From NCBI GenBank assembly GCA_022843955.1, contig JALHMQ010000038.1, positions 1-32,422 on the forward strand: DNA of 32,422 nucleotides, given 5' to 3'. The position numbers were made by a program, and so were the translations under genes. Positions 1-7,363 of the stretch are shown here, in pieces (position 1 is the first letter of the stretch; every line of letters begins with the position of its first letter). The stretch comes from Burkholderiaceae bacterium. Its GTDB lineage: Bacteria; Pseudomonadota; Gammaproteobacteria; Burkholderiales; Burkholderiaceae_F. The notes beneath the pieces were generated by a model. That model was not told the origin of the DNA. It worked only from the letters and a program-made list of their open reading frames with translations, and searched no databases.

Positions 1-39
1 CTTGGCACTCAGCTCAAGGCCCAGATCAGCTTGCTTCAT
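1..39 (-). CDS. IS5-family transposase, N-terminal 13 codons (partial)
   Basis: The ATG at 39-37 (minus) opens MKQADLGLELSAK and the frame leaves the window. The conserved N-terminal style (MKQxDLGL) is typical of IS5-group DDE transposases; the catalytic domain is outside the window. The start overlaps, as ATGA, the stop of a 30-codon ORF that begins in interrupted host DNA at 128 and runs in frame through the IS end. An identical partial gene lies at 32384-32422 on the plus strand. Confidence 0.7.
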   Translation of the reverse strand, partial: MKQADLGLELSAK

Positions 40-119
40 CGCTTCGGCTCCGCGGTCGTCAGTCTGCTCACATCAACGAAATATCCCGTCCGGCCGTGGA
101 CGGGTTTTGCAGAGATTCC
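1..119 (-). mobile_element. IS5-family insertion sequence, 5' end (left copy)
   Basis: The first 119 bases are the exact reverse complement of the last 119 bases (32304-32422). Read on the minus strand the element begins GGAATCTCTGCAAAAC, a typical IS5-family terminal repeat start, then carries a short leader and a transposase start codon, and runs off the window. The family call rests on the terminal sequence and on the transposase N-terminus MKQADLGLELSAK, which resembles IS5-type transposases. The element interrupts a host gene three codons after its ATG (128-126). No target-site duplication can be tested because only one end is visible. Confidence 0.8.
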
Positions 120-128
120 ATAGTTCAT
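120..128 (-). pseudogene. Host gene start cut by the IS (three codons left)
   Basis: On the minus strand an AAGGAG ribosome-binding site lies just upstream of ATG AAC TAT, after which the IS5 end begins at 119. The reading frame stays open into the IS for 30 codons in all and ends TGA at 38-36, overlapping the transposase ATG. The original gene cannot be named. By position, following a VOC remnant in a VOC/AHSA1 cluster, it may have been another member of those families, but this is a guess. Confidence 0.45.
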
Positions 129-139
129 TTCTCTCTCCT

Positions 140-199
140 TCAGCTTGGGTTGAATGCGGCTTTCAAGGCCGCGGTTTCAATCTGCGTCGGCCGCGGCAT
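140..199 (-). pseudogene. VOC (PhnB-like) protein, C-terminal remnant
   Basis: The minus frame reads MPRPTQIETAALKAAFNPS and then TGA. It aligns residue for residue with the last 19 residues of the intact VOC protein at 5422-5886 (MMQMGKIDIAALEAAFNAS), sharing the AAL-AAFN core. Nothing of the glyoxalase fold remains upstream, where the AHSA1 C-terminal fragment ends at 228. I read it as the scar of a second VOC gene lost by deletion. It is too short to prove by itself. Confidence 0.5.
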
Positions 200-227
200 G
201 CGACCGGCGAGATCAGTCAGAGGTCGG

Positions 228-485
228 TCATCGCATTGCATAGGCTGCAAAACTGTTGAGGATCGCCTGCCACCCGGCACGCTGCATCTCGACCGGATTG
301 CTTGCCTCGGGATCGAAGGTCGTGGTCACACGGGTGCCATCACTTTCGGCGACAAAAGTCGTGCGGGCGCGGCGGCCATCATCAAGACGCAGGGTGATCC
401 CATTGGGCACATCGACCTCCTCGTACGTCCCTTCGAAGTCGAATCCGAACGAGCCGTCTCGGGCCTCCATGCGTGCGGCGTACTT
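228..485 (-). pseudogene. AHSA1/SRPBCC protein, C-terminal half
   Basis: The frame reads KYAARMEARDGSFGFDFEGTY and on to ...NPVEMQRAGWQAILNSFAAYAMR, the typical second half of a small AHSA1 (activator of Hsp90 ATPase 1-like) SRPBCC protein. Homology begins at codon AAG (485-483); two codons earlier the frame has TGA (491-489). A full protein should be about 135-145 residues. The missing N-terminal half is at 5254-5409 on the same strand and ends at exactly the position where this piece begins. An ATG at 470 could give an 80-residue product, but the fold would lack its first strands and helix. SRPBCC proteins of this type bind small hydrophobic ligands; the exact role is unknown. Confidence 0.75.
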
Positions 486-488
486 GAT

Positions 489-895
489 TCACGCTTGGGT
501 TGCTGCGGCACGCGCCGTCTGCGACAGCTTTGCGTCAACTCAAACCCGCTCGTCACGGGCCGGTGCCGACCCATTGCTGCTGTACGCCCCGCCTTCCTCA
601 CTGACCGCAAGGTGCAGGAAGCTGAAGTTCGAGGTAGACGGCGGAGGTCGACGCCGCAGCGTCAGCTGTCCATCGCATGGGCGCCTGAACTCACAGTCTT
701 GGACGCAAATTGGTGATGCGGCGCGGGCTCGCTCATCTCACGAAGGCCGGCTTGCGATGGGCTGCCCTCAGACGCAGACACGACGGGCGCCGGCTGGCGT
801 GGTCGTCAATCGGGTCGAGGACCGTTCGAGCCCGAACACCACGCTCACAAGGTCGCAAAGCCCGAACCGCTAACCGAATGACGAGGCGGGACCCC
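489..895. other. 407-bp gap, no recognisable gene
   Basis: This stretch lies between the AHSA1 C-terminal fragment and the end of the SUMF1-like gene. Open frames exist on both strands, but none looks like a protein family or has a credible ribosome-binding site, and the base composition is uneven. If the AHSA1 gene was split by an insertion, this is one edge of the inserted DNA. I saw no terminal inverted repeat shared with the other edge near 5253. Confidence 0.5.
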
Positions 896-1792
896 TCAAT
901 TGCTGGCTGCCAGACGCGCACAGCGAAAACCGATGTGCCGGTGACCGCGCCCGGGCTCGCGCGAGAAACCGGTTCGGTACCAGCCAGTCAGCCGTTCGGG
1001 TGCGACGTCGAACACGTAGTCGCCTCCACGCGTAACCCGTTCGCCCGGGTCTTTCGGGTCCTCGCGTCCGTCATTGGCGCGGTAGGGATAGGGTCGGTAC
1101 AGCGACGAGGTCCACTCCTGCAGGCTGCCGGCCATGTCATGCACACCCTGCGGCGTGGCCCCTGCTGGCCGGCTGCCCACCGGCAAGGTCTGTCCACTGC
1201 GGCGGTGCGTCACGGCGTGCTCAGCCGAAGGCCCCTGTTCGCCCCAGGGATAGGTGCGCGCATCGCGGCCACGCGCAGCAGCCTCCCACTCGGCTTCGGT
1301 GGGCAGGCGCATGCCGCGCCAGGCACAGTAGGCCACCGCGCCCGGCCACGTGGCCTCGGCCACCGGGTGCCGCTCGAACCCCGGGGCGGCCACGAAGCGC
1401 CCGCCATGCAGCATGACGCGCGCCTGGTCGTCGTCGAGGGCATACAGCGCACCGTGCTCTTCGCTCTCTCGCCCTTCCAGCAGGCGATGCGCAGCAGGTC
1501 CCGCGAGGTGCTTCGCCGTGGCGCGGCCAGGCGCTGCGTCGGCAAGTACCTGAACCGACAGCGTATTCAGAAAGGCCGCGAATTGCTCATTGGTGACCTC
1601 GTGGCGATCGATCTCGAAGGCGGCCAGCCGGACCCGGTGTGCCGGACGTGCATCCAGCGGGCCACGCTCGCTGCCCAGGGTGTAGTCGCCCGCCTCGATG
1701 CGCAAAAGGTCGCCCGCCACCCGGGCGCCGCCGGTTGCGGTCGCCGCCATCACCGCGGCCGCGAGCAGCGCACGCAAGGGCAGCCCGTTCAT
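896..1792 (-). CDS. Exported SUMF1/FGE-like domain protein (locus 1)
   Basis: This 298-residue protein starts with a Sec-type signal (LPLRALLAAAVMAATATGG). The SUMF1 (formylglycine-generating-enzyme-like) domain fills the rest: IEAGDYTLGS, FEIDRHEVTNEQFAAFLN, HPVAEATWPGAVAYCAWRGMRLPTE followed by AEWEAAARG, DMAGSLQEWTSS and the closing HIGFRCAR. The catalytic cysteine pair of true FGE, expected in the RGGSxxC...C stretch, is absent (here TRGGDYVFDVAPERLTGWYR), so sulfatase activation is unlikely. The ATG overlaps the stop of the upstream solute-binding protein as ATGA, so the two are probably translated together. It lies divergent from the two-component genes at 2984-5073, with a paralogue in the same arrangement at 18169-18975. 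The biochemical role is unknown. Confidence 0.85.
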   Translation of the reverse strand: MNGLPLRALLAAAVMAATATGGARVAGDLLRIEAGDYTLGSERGPLDARPAHRVRLAAFEIDRHEVTNEQFAAFLNTLSVQVLADAAPGRATAKHLAGPAAHRLLEGRESEEHGALYALDDDQARVMLHGGRFVAAPGFERHPVAEATWPGAVAYCAWRGMRLPTEAEWEAAARGRDARTYPWGEQGPSAEHAVTHRRSGQTLPVGSRPAGATPQGVHDMAGSLQEWTSSLYRPYPYRANDGREDPKDPGERVTRGGDYVFDVAPERLTGWYRTGFSREPGRGHRHIGFRCARLAASN

Positions 1793-2850
1793 GTCCGGCC
1801 ACCCGCCAGCGCCAGATCGCGATAGCGCATGTCCACGTAGCGCGAGACCTCGGTGAGCCGACGCGGTGGCTGTCCGTAGCGGCTTCGCAATTCCAGCACC
1901 ATGCGTGCGCCTGCGGGATCGATGGACAGGTCGCGCCGGAAGCCACCGCGCTCGGCCAGCAGGATGCCGGCCGCCCGCGGCGCCAGGGCCGGATCGAGAT
2001 GGGAGACGTGGGCGACCAGCAATGCTTCGGCCAACGGCCGGTGCGCCGGCTCCACCAGCCATTGCACGGCCCGGTGGTAAGCGCGCGCGAAGCCCACGAC
2101 AGCCTTCTCGTGGGCCTGCGCCCACGAGCGCCGGGCCACCCCGCACATGCCGGCGTAGGCACCCAGCACATCGTCGGCACGCAGCAGCGTGTGCATGCCG
2201 CGCGATTCGCCGGCCAGTTCAAATGGCGTCATCTGCATCGTCGCGGCATGCTGCGGGTTCTCGCTCATTGCGCGGAAGCGGCTCGCTACACCGCCGGCCC
2301 GTTCGAAGCGGACTTCGTTCTCGGCAACACCGTGGCGCGCCAGGATCTCTCGAAGCACGAAGGCGAAGCCGGTGGTCATCGCATCCACTGTCAGCGTCTT
2401 GCCGCGCAAGTCGCTCACCTGGCGATAGGGCTTCTGCGCCACCAGCGACAGGAAGGCGTTGTCGGACCCGAAGAACGCAAACAGATCGGGTTCGGGGCCT
2501 ATCGGCGCCTCGTTCTGCCCCTCTTGGTAGGCGACCACGTTGTCCAGCGCAGTCATGGCGATGTCGTAGCGCCCGGCCAGCAGTTTGGTGATCTGGTACA
2601 TCGAGTTCGGCGTGAAGTGCAGGTCGATGTGCAGACCTTCGGCAACGAAGAAGCCCTGGCGCAGGCCGGCCCAGATGGGCAGATTGAAACCGCCGCCGAA
2701 GCCGATCACGCGCAAGGGTCGTAGCGGTGAAGGGTGCGGTACCGGCGGGACGGCGCCCCCGGACGCGCCGGCGGCCGCGCTGGACGCAGCCGCAGCGAGC
2801 GCGGCTGAGATCAATACCGCACGGCGTTTGGGGTTGTGAACAATGGACAT
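1789..2850 (-). CDS. NMT1/THI5-like periplasmic solute-binding protein
   Basis: This 353-residue exported protein has a signal with an arginine pair (NPKRRAVLISAALAAAASS), possibly Tat-type. The mature part begins LRVIGFGGGFNLPIWAGLRQGFFVAEGL-type and continues with GRYDIAMTALDNVVAYQEG, VSDLRGKTLTVDAMTTGFAF and ARHGVAENEVRF. These are hallmarks of the NMT1/THI5-like binding proteins that serve nitrate, sulfonate or pyrimidine ABC importers. No permease or ATPase gene lies nearby. It may therefore deliver ligand to a distant transporter, or present ligand to the sensor kinase encoded divergently; the second idea is inference. I chose the ATG at 2850 because GAGG lies 6-9 bp upstream; an upstream codon at 2871 is possible. 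Expression probably starts in the 2851-2983 divergent promoter region. Confidence 0.85.
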   Translation of the reverse strand: MSIVHNPKRRAVLISAALAAAASSAAAGASGGAVPPVPHPSPLRPLRVIGFGGGFNLPIWAGLRQGFFVAEGLHIDLHFTPNSMYQITKLLAGRYDIAMTALDNVVAYQEGQNEAPIGPEPDLFAFFGSDNAFLSLVAQKPYRQVSDLRGKTLTVDAMTTGFAFVLREILARHGVAENEVRFERAGGVASRFRAMSENPQHAATMQMTPFELAGESRGMHTLLRADDVLGAYAGMCGVARRSWAQAHEKAVVGFARAYHRAVQWLVEPAHRPLAEALLVAHVSHLDPALAPRAAGILLAERGGFRRDLSIDPAGARMVLELRSRYGQPPRRLTEVSRYVDMRYRDLALAGGRT

Positions 2851-2924
2851 GAGGGGCCTCGCTGTACGCACGCGGCCACGACGGCCGCATCGCCATGGTC
2901 CGGCCCTGCCCCGCCGGAGCGTAT

Positions 2925-2944
2925 GGAATCAGGATGACGATTCC
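2925..2944. promoter_or_regulatory. 20-bp dyad in the divergent promoter of locus 1
   Basis: GGAATC-N8-GATTCC is an inverted repeat spanning 20 bp between the divergent solute-binding-protein operon and the response-regulator gene. It matches in total length and GGA...TCC ends the GGATAAC-N6-GTTATCC dyad in the second two-component locus. CusR/HprR-type regulators are known to bind inverted repeats, so this is a candidate autoregulatory site for the regulator at 2984. Not tested. Confidence 0.45.
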
Positions 2945-2983
2945 GTAATCTAGCGATGCCGGTATCTTTGCTGTAATCCACGT

Positions 2984-3676
2984 GTGAAGCGTGTACTTGT
3001 CATCGAAGACGAGCCCAAGACCGGCCAGTTCATCCGCCAAGGGCTGAGCGAATCGGGCTTTCTTGTGGAGTGGGTTTGCGACGGGCTGGACGGCCTGCAC
3101 CTGGCGCGTGAGCACGAGTTCGACTGCATCATCCTGGACGTGATGTTGCCCAAGCTGGACGGCTGGGGCGTGTTGGCGGCCCTGCGCACGCAACGGGACA
3201 CGCCGGTGATCTTCCTGACTGCCAATGGTGCGCTCGACAGCCGCGTACGCGGCCTGAGGATGGGTGCCGACGACTACCTGGGCAAGCCGTTCTCGTTCAC
3301 CGAACTGCTCGAGCGCGTGCGAGCCGTGACACGGCGCGGCCTCAGGACGGAGCGCGATGCACTGCAGCGCATCGCCGACCTGGAACTCGACATGTCGCGC
3401 GCGACGGCCCGGCGTGGCGGCAAGACATTTGCACTGACGGCCCAGGAGTTCAAGCTGCTGTCGCTCTTTGTCCGCCAAGCGCACCGGGTGCTGTCGCGTG
3501 CCTACCTGGCCGAGCACGTGTGGGGCATCGACTTCGACACCGACACCAACATCGTTGATGTCGCAGTGCGCCGCCTTCGGGCCAAGGTGGACGACGGTCA
3601 TGCCGTGAAGCTGATCCGCACGGTGCGAGGCATGGGCTACTGCTGCACCGATCGCCCGCTTGAGACGGTAGATTGA
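2984..3676 (+). CDS. OmpR-family response regulator (locus 1)
   Basis: 230 residues with a GTG start (VKRVLVIEDEPKTG). The receiver domain has the acidic pocket at residues 8-10, the phosphoacceptor D52 in LDVMLP, T79 in FLTAN and K101 in DDYLGKPFS. The C-terminal winged helix (about 130-225) shows LTAQEFKLLSLFV, YLAEHVWGIDFDTDTNIVDV, VRRLRAKVDD and RTVRGMGYCC. The sequence belongs to the heavy-metal (IrlR/CusR/CopR) subgroup by eye. Its last codons overlap the sensor-kinase start as TTGA, so the pair is an operon. Divergent genes encode two exported proteins (SUMF1-like and solute-binding), its likely targets. The regulator at 19236 is a close paralogue in architecture. Confidence 0.93.
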   Translation: MKRVLVIEDEPKTGQFIRQGLSESGFLVEWVCDGLDGLHLAREHEFDCIILDVMLPKLDGWGVLAALRTQRDTPVIFLTANGALDSRVRGLRMGADDYLGKPFSFTELLERVRAVTRRGLRTERDALQRIADLELDMSRATARRGGKTFALTAQEFKLLSLFVRQAHRVLSRAYLAEHVWGIDFDTDTNIVDVAVRRLRAKVDDGHAVKLIRTVRGMGYCCTDRPLETVD

Positions 3677-5073
3677 ACACTTCCCGCGCGTATCGGCTGG
3701 CGACGCGGATCGCAGCGCTTTTCACGGCGCTGGCGAGTCTGATCCTGGTGCTGCTGGGCGTGTACCTGGCCAATCAGATGCAGCACACGATGCAAGCCTA
3801 CGACCGACTCGAACTTGGCGAGCGGCTGGACGCCCTGGAGCAACTCGTGCGCCAGCCGATGCACGACCCTGCCGCGCAGCTGTCGCAAACACTGGCGCAA
3901 CAGACGGTCGGGCGCCCGAGGATGTTGTTGTGGGTGATGGCCGCAGGCGCGCCGCTTGCGGCGACGACGCCCCAGGCGCCGCCGACGCGCAGCGGCCAGT
4001 CCACCCTGACCGACGCCGCCGGCGAGCCGCTGTACCTGATCGTGGAGAGACGCATGGTGCGGTTGGCCGACGGCCGGTCGGCCGAGTTGGTGGCTGCAGT
4101 GGACCACGACATGCCCGAGTCGTACATCCGCAGGTTCGTGGCGCATCTGGTGGCGGGCTTCGCTGTCGCCATCGTGCTGATTGCGATGTTGGCCGGGTAC
4201 ACCGCGTGGCGAGCCACTGCGCCGGTGCGCCTGGTGGCCATGCAGGCCGGGCGCATCACCCCCAGGCACCTGCAACACCGGCTGGCACCGGCCGGGCTGC
4301 CGCTGGAGATCCTGCCCCTGGTGCAGGCCTTCAACGGCGCGCTCGATCGCGTCGAGGAGGGCTACCAGCGGCTCGAGGCGTTCAATGCCGACATCGCCCA
4401 CGAGCTACGCACACCGCTGCAGAACATGATCGGGCAGGCCGAGGTCGCGTTGAGCCGTCCGCGTTCGGCGTCCGACTACCGCGAAGTGCTGCAGTCCTTG
4501 CTCGAGGAGGCCGACCACCTGCGCCGAATGGCGGCCGACATGCTGTTCATCACCACCGCCGACCACACCGCCCTGGGAGTTGAAGCCATCGACGCGGCGC
4601 AGGAGATCGACGTTGTGATGGGATTCTTCGAGGCCACTGCCGAAGAGCGGGCCCTGCAGCTAGAGCGACAGGGCCAGTGCGTCTTCGTCGCCAATCGGCT
4701 GCTCGTGCGCCGGGCGCTGACGAATCTGGTCGACAACGCGCTCAAGTACTCGGCACCGGCCACCAAGGTCCTCGTTCGCGCATTCGACGACGATGGCGTC
4801 GCAGCGCTGCTGGTGCGCAACGAAGGGGCCGACATCCCGGCCCAGCTCGTGCCCCGTCTGTTCGACCGCTTCGCGCGCGCGGAGTCATCCCGAGCTCGCG
4901 CGGGCGGCGCTGGCCTTGGTCTGGCGATCGTGCGCACGATCATGCAGCGCCATGGTGGAACTGTGAGCGTCACCAGCCACAGAGGCTGCACGGAGTTCGT
5001 GCTTCGCTTCCCGAGGCTGCCAGCCAGCGCGGACGAGGTTGGGCATGACCAGGGCTGCGGGCTGACCGCCTGA
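3673..5073 (+). CDS. Heavy-metal-type sensor histidine kinase (locus 1)
   Basis: 466 residues, starting at a TTG that overlaps the regulator stop. Membrane segments are at about 12-33 and 158-178, with a 125-residue periplasmic sensing domain between them. HAMP follows, then the HisKA motif FNADIAHELRTPLQNMIGQ with H243, the N box LTNLVDNALKYSA (about 350-362), and G boxes including GGAGLGLAIV. This is the IrlS/CusS/CopS architecture; the periplasmic domain has no histidine- or methionine-rich metal motif that I can see, so the signal is unknown. The kinase should phosphorylate the regulator encoded just upstream. The gene ends about 180 bp before the presumed edge of the block that splits AHSA1. 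Confidence 0.92.
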   Translation: MNTSRAYRLATRIAALFTALASLILVLLGVYLANQMQHTMQAYDRLELGERLDALEQLVRQPMHDPAAQLSQTLAQQTVGRPRMLLWVMAAGAPLAATTPQAPPTRSGQSTLTDAAGEPLYLIVERRMVRLADGRSAELVAAVDHDMPESYIRRFVAHLVAGFAVAIVLIAMLAGYTAWRATAPVRLVAMQAGRITPRHLQHRLAPAGLPLEILPLVQAFNGALDRVEEGYQRLEAFNADIAHELRTPLQNMIGQAEVALSRPRSASDYREVLQSLLEEADHLRRMAADMLFITTADHTALGVEAIDAAQEIDVVMGFFEATAEERALQLERQGQCVFVANRLLVRRALTNLVDNALKYSAPATKVLVRAFDDDGVAALLVRNEGADIPAQLVPRLFDRFARAESSRARAGGAGLGLAIVRTIMQRHGGTVSVTSHRGCTEFVLRFPRLPASADEVGHDQGCGLTA

Positions 5074-5253
5074 TCGTTACCGCAGCGGAGACGCCGCGCC
5101 TTGCGTTCGATTCGCTTGGCTAGGTTGGGAAACGGCGTCGGTCGCGCTGGGCCCCGGACTTCCCCCGAAGCGGGGCTGCTACGGCTTGACGTGATTCGCC
5201 TCGACCTAGCGACGAACAACGCCGGCATCCCGCTGTACTCGGGGCTGGAGAAG

Positions 5254-5409
5254 ATTGCCGCCGACGCGCAACTCGACCGTGGCTGAAGGGCAGTGCCAGT
5301 CCGGCGCAGCAAGATTCCACTGCGTGATCTCGGTGGGTGTGGTGAAAGCGTCCCATGCCTGATTGGGCGATGTGGGAACGAACGCTTCGACGACGATGGT
5401 ATCGGTCAC
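5254..5409 (-). pseudogene. AHSA1/SRPBCC protein, N-terminal half
   Basis: The GTG at 5409, preceded by AGGAGCAAGGAA, opens MTDTIVVEAFVPTSPNQAWDAF and so on, through ITQWNLAAPDWHCPSATVELRVGGN (52 residues). This is the first half of a small AHSA1 protein. After the GG turn the homology stops and 16 unrelated codons lead to TAG at 5208-5206. The family normally continues GG-K-Y/F-xx-RMEARDGS; exactly that continuation starts at 485 on the same strand, 4.8 kb away. The start is 12 bp after the VOC stop, so it was the next gene in the VOC operon. As it stands the product would be a non-functional 67-residue stub. Confidence 0.75.
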
Positions 5410-5421
5410 TTCCTTGCTCCT

Positions 5422-5886
5422 TCAGCTGGCGTTGAACGCGGCCTCGAGTGCCGCGATGTCGATCTTGCCCATCTGCATCATGGCGGCCTGGGCGCGACCG
5501 GCGGCGGCGCGGTCCGGCGCACCGAGCAGGCGTGGCAGCACCTCGGGAACGATCTGCCAGGACACGCCCCAACGGTCCGTCAGCCAGCCACACCGCCCGG
5601 GCTCGCCGCCGTTGGCTGTCAGCGCCTCCCACAGACGGTCGGTCTCGGTCTGATCGGAGGTGGTCACGACGATGGAGGCGGCAGGGGTCGGGCGAAAATG
5701 CGGGCCGCCGTTCAGGATCTGGTAGGGCACGCCGCCGAGCGAGAACGCGACGATCATGGGCTCCGCCCCGTAGCCCGCGCTGGTTTCGAGCACGCTGTCC
5801 GGAATGAGTTCGGTGTAAAGGCGGGCGGCGGAAAGGCCGTCCTTCTCGAACCACAGGCAAGTGCGAACTTTGGAGGGATGGGTCAT
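5422..5886 (-). CDS. VOC-family (PhnB-like) protein
   Basis: 154 residues. The sequence shows VRTCLWFEKDGLSAARLYTEL, PMIVAFSLGGVPYQILNGGP and GWLTDRWGVSWQIVPEVLPRLL, ending KMDIAALEAAFN-like (GKIDIAALEAAFNAS). This is the PhnB/3-demethylubiquinone-methyltransferase-like branch of the vicinal-oxygen-chelate superfamily, whose members bind or modify small ligands or drugs; the substrate is unknown. The ATG at 5886 overlaps the stop of the DUF6958-like gene as ATGA, and the AHSA1 start follows 12 bp after its stop, so it sat in a DUF6958-VOC-SRPBCC operon. The same three-gene order occurs in decayed form at 9354-10662. Confidence 0.85.
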   Translation of the reverse strand: MTHPSKVRTCLWFEKDGLSAARLYTELIPDSVLETSAGYGAEPMIVAFSLGGVPYQILNGGPHFRPTPAASIVVTTSDQTETDRLWEALTANGGEPGRCGWLTDRWGVSWQIVPEVLPRLLGAPDRAAAGRAQAAMMQMGKIDIAALEAAFNAS

Positions 5887-6233
5887 TGGGATCTTTCCTT
5901 CATCAATGGAATGCCGACAGCGGCTTTCAGGTTTTGGGAACCAATGCGGAACAACTGCACCGGCTTGGTCGGGGCGCGCTTGATGATCCCCTTCGCCTCG
6001 AGGTCCAGCTGCACCGCCTTCAGCCACCAGCCTGCCGTGTCGCCCGCCGGAAACAGGGCATCTGGAAGCAGGGGGAGGAGCGCGGCTTTGGCATCTGGCA
6101 CTTTGAGGCCCGGCGCCGTAGCCGGCAGCACCGCCAGCAGCGCGTCCCGCATCGCCTCGTACTTCGCGCGGTTGACCCGCTCGGTCCGGCCCGGCGACGT
6201 GAAGTTCTCGATCTCGATTTTTTCTTCAGGCAT
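5883..6233 (-). CDS. Conserved small protein, DUF6958-like (copy 1)
   Basis: 116 residues beginning MPEEKIEIENFTSPGRTERVNRAKYEAMRDALL and containing AGWWLKAVQLDLEAKGIIKR near residues 64-83. The conserved block (NRAKY-AMR-ALL, ALLPLLP, FPAG-TAGWWLKAVQLDLEAKG) matches a family I recall as DUF6958; the name is from memory. No catalytic motif is known. A strong GGAGAGGA site lies upstream of the ATG. The stop overlaps the downstream VOC gene as ATGA. A paralogue at 10336-10662 shares the whole motif set. The genomic partnering with VOC and SRPBCC genes suggests a shared role in small-molecule handling; this is inference. Confidence 0.85.
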   Translation of the reverse strand: MPEEKIEIENFTSPGRTERVNRAKYEAMRDALLAVLPATAPGLKVPDAKAALLPLLPDALFPAGDTAGWWLKAVQLDLEAKGIIKRAPTKPVQLFRIGSQNLKAAVGIPLMKERSQ

Positions 6234-6389
6234 GGACTGGTCCTCTCCTATTCGTTGCGACCAGAAGCACGACGCCAGCGGGGTCCGAGGTCCAGTGGCA
6301 GTTCACCCCAGTCCGGAACTCTCTGACGGACGGAATGAGCCCGCCGGCTTTCACGCTTCTGTGGGCAACCGGGTCTGCTGTCTATGAAT

Positions 6390-6665
6390 TCATCCATCGT
6401 CGTGCTCACCGCGACGCACCACTTGGAGCGTGTTGATCGTTACCGGCCCGGCTCTAAGGAGGTTCATTCCCGAAACAAGCATTTCGGCGGCACGCTGCGG
6501 TTCAACCGACGAACCGGCTACGTCCAGCAGGAAGCCTTCGCCGTCAATGTGGCCGCCATTGGTGAAGTCAATGCGGAAGGACAGCTTCACCCGCCACTCA
6601 GAGTGTGGCAGTGGCAGGTACGGCTCGAAGATCTCGGGGGGATCGATCGTGACAGGCAGTTTCAT
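6390..6665 (-). CDS. Conserved hypothetical protein, 91 aa
   Basis: The protein MKLPVTIDPPEIFEPYLPLPHSEWRVKLSFRIDFTNGGHIDGEGFLLDVAG... ends VVRRGEHDDG. I do not recognise the family. It is soluble, has no signal peptide, and its regular composition and dense conserved-looking aromatic and glycine positions argue for a real gene. It lies in the middle of the minus-strand operon-like run, between GNAT (187 bp upstream) and the DUF6958-like gene (156 bp downstream). It has no cysteines for metal binding. Confidence 0.6.
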   Translation of the reverse strand: MKLPVTIDPPEIFEPYLPLPHSEWRVKLSFRIDFTNGGHIDGEGFLLDVAGSSVEPQRAAEMLVSGMNLLRAGPVTINTLQVVRRGEHDDG

Positions 6666-6852
6666 GGATGCAGGTTCCTACCATTGAGCCGTCGCTCACG
6701 AAAAGGGCTGACCCCGTCTGGCTGAACGCAACGCCGCGGTCCATTCAAGGGCAGTCGACGAAATGACCAGGCAGGCAGGAAGTGTGTCGGCGCTCGCGCG
6801 GCAGCCGCTGGCCGAGCCCGTGTATGCAGCCTGTCGCCGCCATTGCCAGGCC

Positions 6853-7323
6853 TCATGCGAACGACCGAACGAGCAGCATGGAGCGCACTTCGTAGCCCAA
6901 CTCCTCGTAGAGCCTGGCGGCTCTCTTGTTGAACGCGCCAACTGTCAGTCGAACCTCGACGCATCCCCTGGTCTCTGCCCACTCCTGCGCAGCCGCAACC
7001 AGAACGCGGCCCACGCCGCGGCCACGATGGTCGCTGGTGACTCCAATGCTGCCGATGCGGCCAAAGCGCATTGGTTGCAGCAATGAGTGAACCTCTTCCA
7101 CGACACTGACCGTGATGAAACCTACGACCCGGTCCGCATCGGCGGCAAGGAATGTGGTTGCGTTTGCCTGAGCGACCGTGGCCGCCCAATGCTCTCGATG
7201 ACGCAGCGGGTCGCCGCATGGCGCAAACACGTGCGGCTCCGCACGGTGATGCATCGCGTTGATGTCCTCCCCAAGAACGCAGATGGTGGGGAGATCGTCC
7301 AGGACCGCTTCGCGGATGTTCAT
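6853..7323 (-). CDS. GNAT-family N-acetyltransferase
   Basis: 156 residues. The start IREAVLDDLPTICVLGEDINAMHH is typical of the first strand and helix of GNAT. The acetyl-CoA pyrophosphate loop is visible as IGVTSDHRGRGVGRVLVAAA (the R/Q-xx-G-x-G/A motif), followed by motif B VRLTVGAFNKRAARLYEELGYEVRSMLL. The protein is complete, and its start codon lies about 40 bp beyond the point where the upstream DUF899 gene loses homology. The acceptor substrate cannot be told from sequence. Confidence 0.9.
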   Translation of the reverse strand: MNIREAVLDDLPTICVLGEDINAMHHRAEPHVFAPCGDPLRHREHWAATVAQANATTFLAADADRVVGFITVSVVEEVHSLLQPMRFGRIGSIGVTSDHRGRGVGRVLVAAAQEWAETRGCVEVRLTVGAFNKRAARLYEELGYEVRSMLLVRSFA

Positions 7324-7363
7324 TGGCTGCTTGGTGTTGGTTTGCCGGGGCGGAGGCTGCGCT

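Noticed and set aside
1639-2724. Long plus-strand frame opposite the binding-protein and SUMF1-like genes
   Set aside because: It is the high-GC antisense shadow of 896-2850; composition is arginine/histidine-rich and no family matches.
5160-5185. CCCCG-AAG-CGGGG hairpin after the locus 1 kinase as a terminator
   Set aside because: The stem is only 5 bp and no T-run follows on either strand.
6662-7363. Long minus frame continuing after the DUF899 fragment
   Set aside because: It is out-of-frame reading through the intact GNAT gene, not family sequence.
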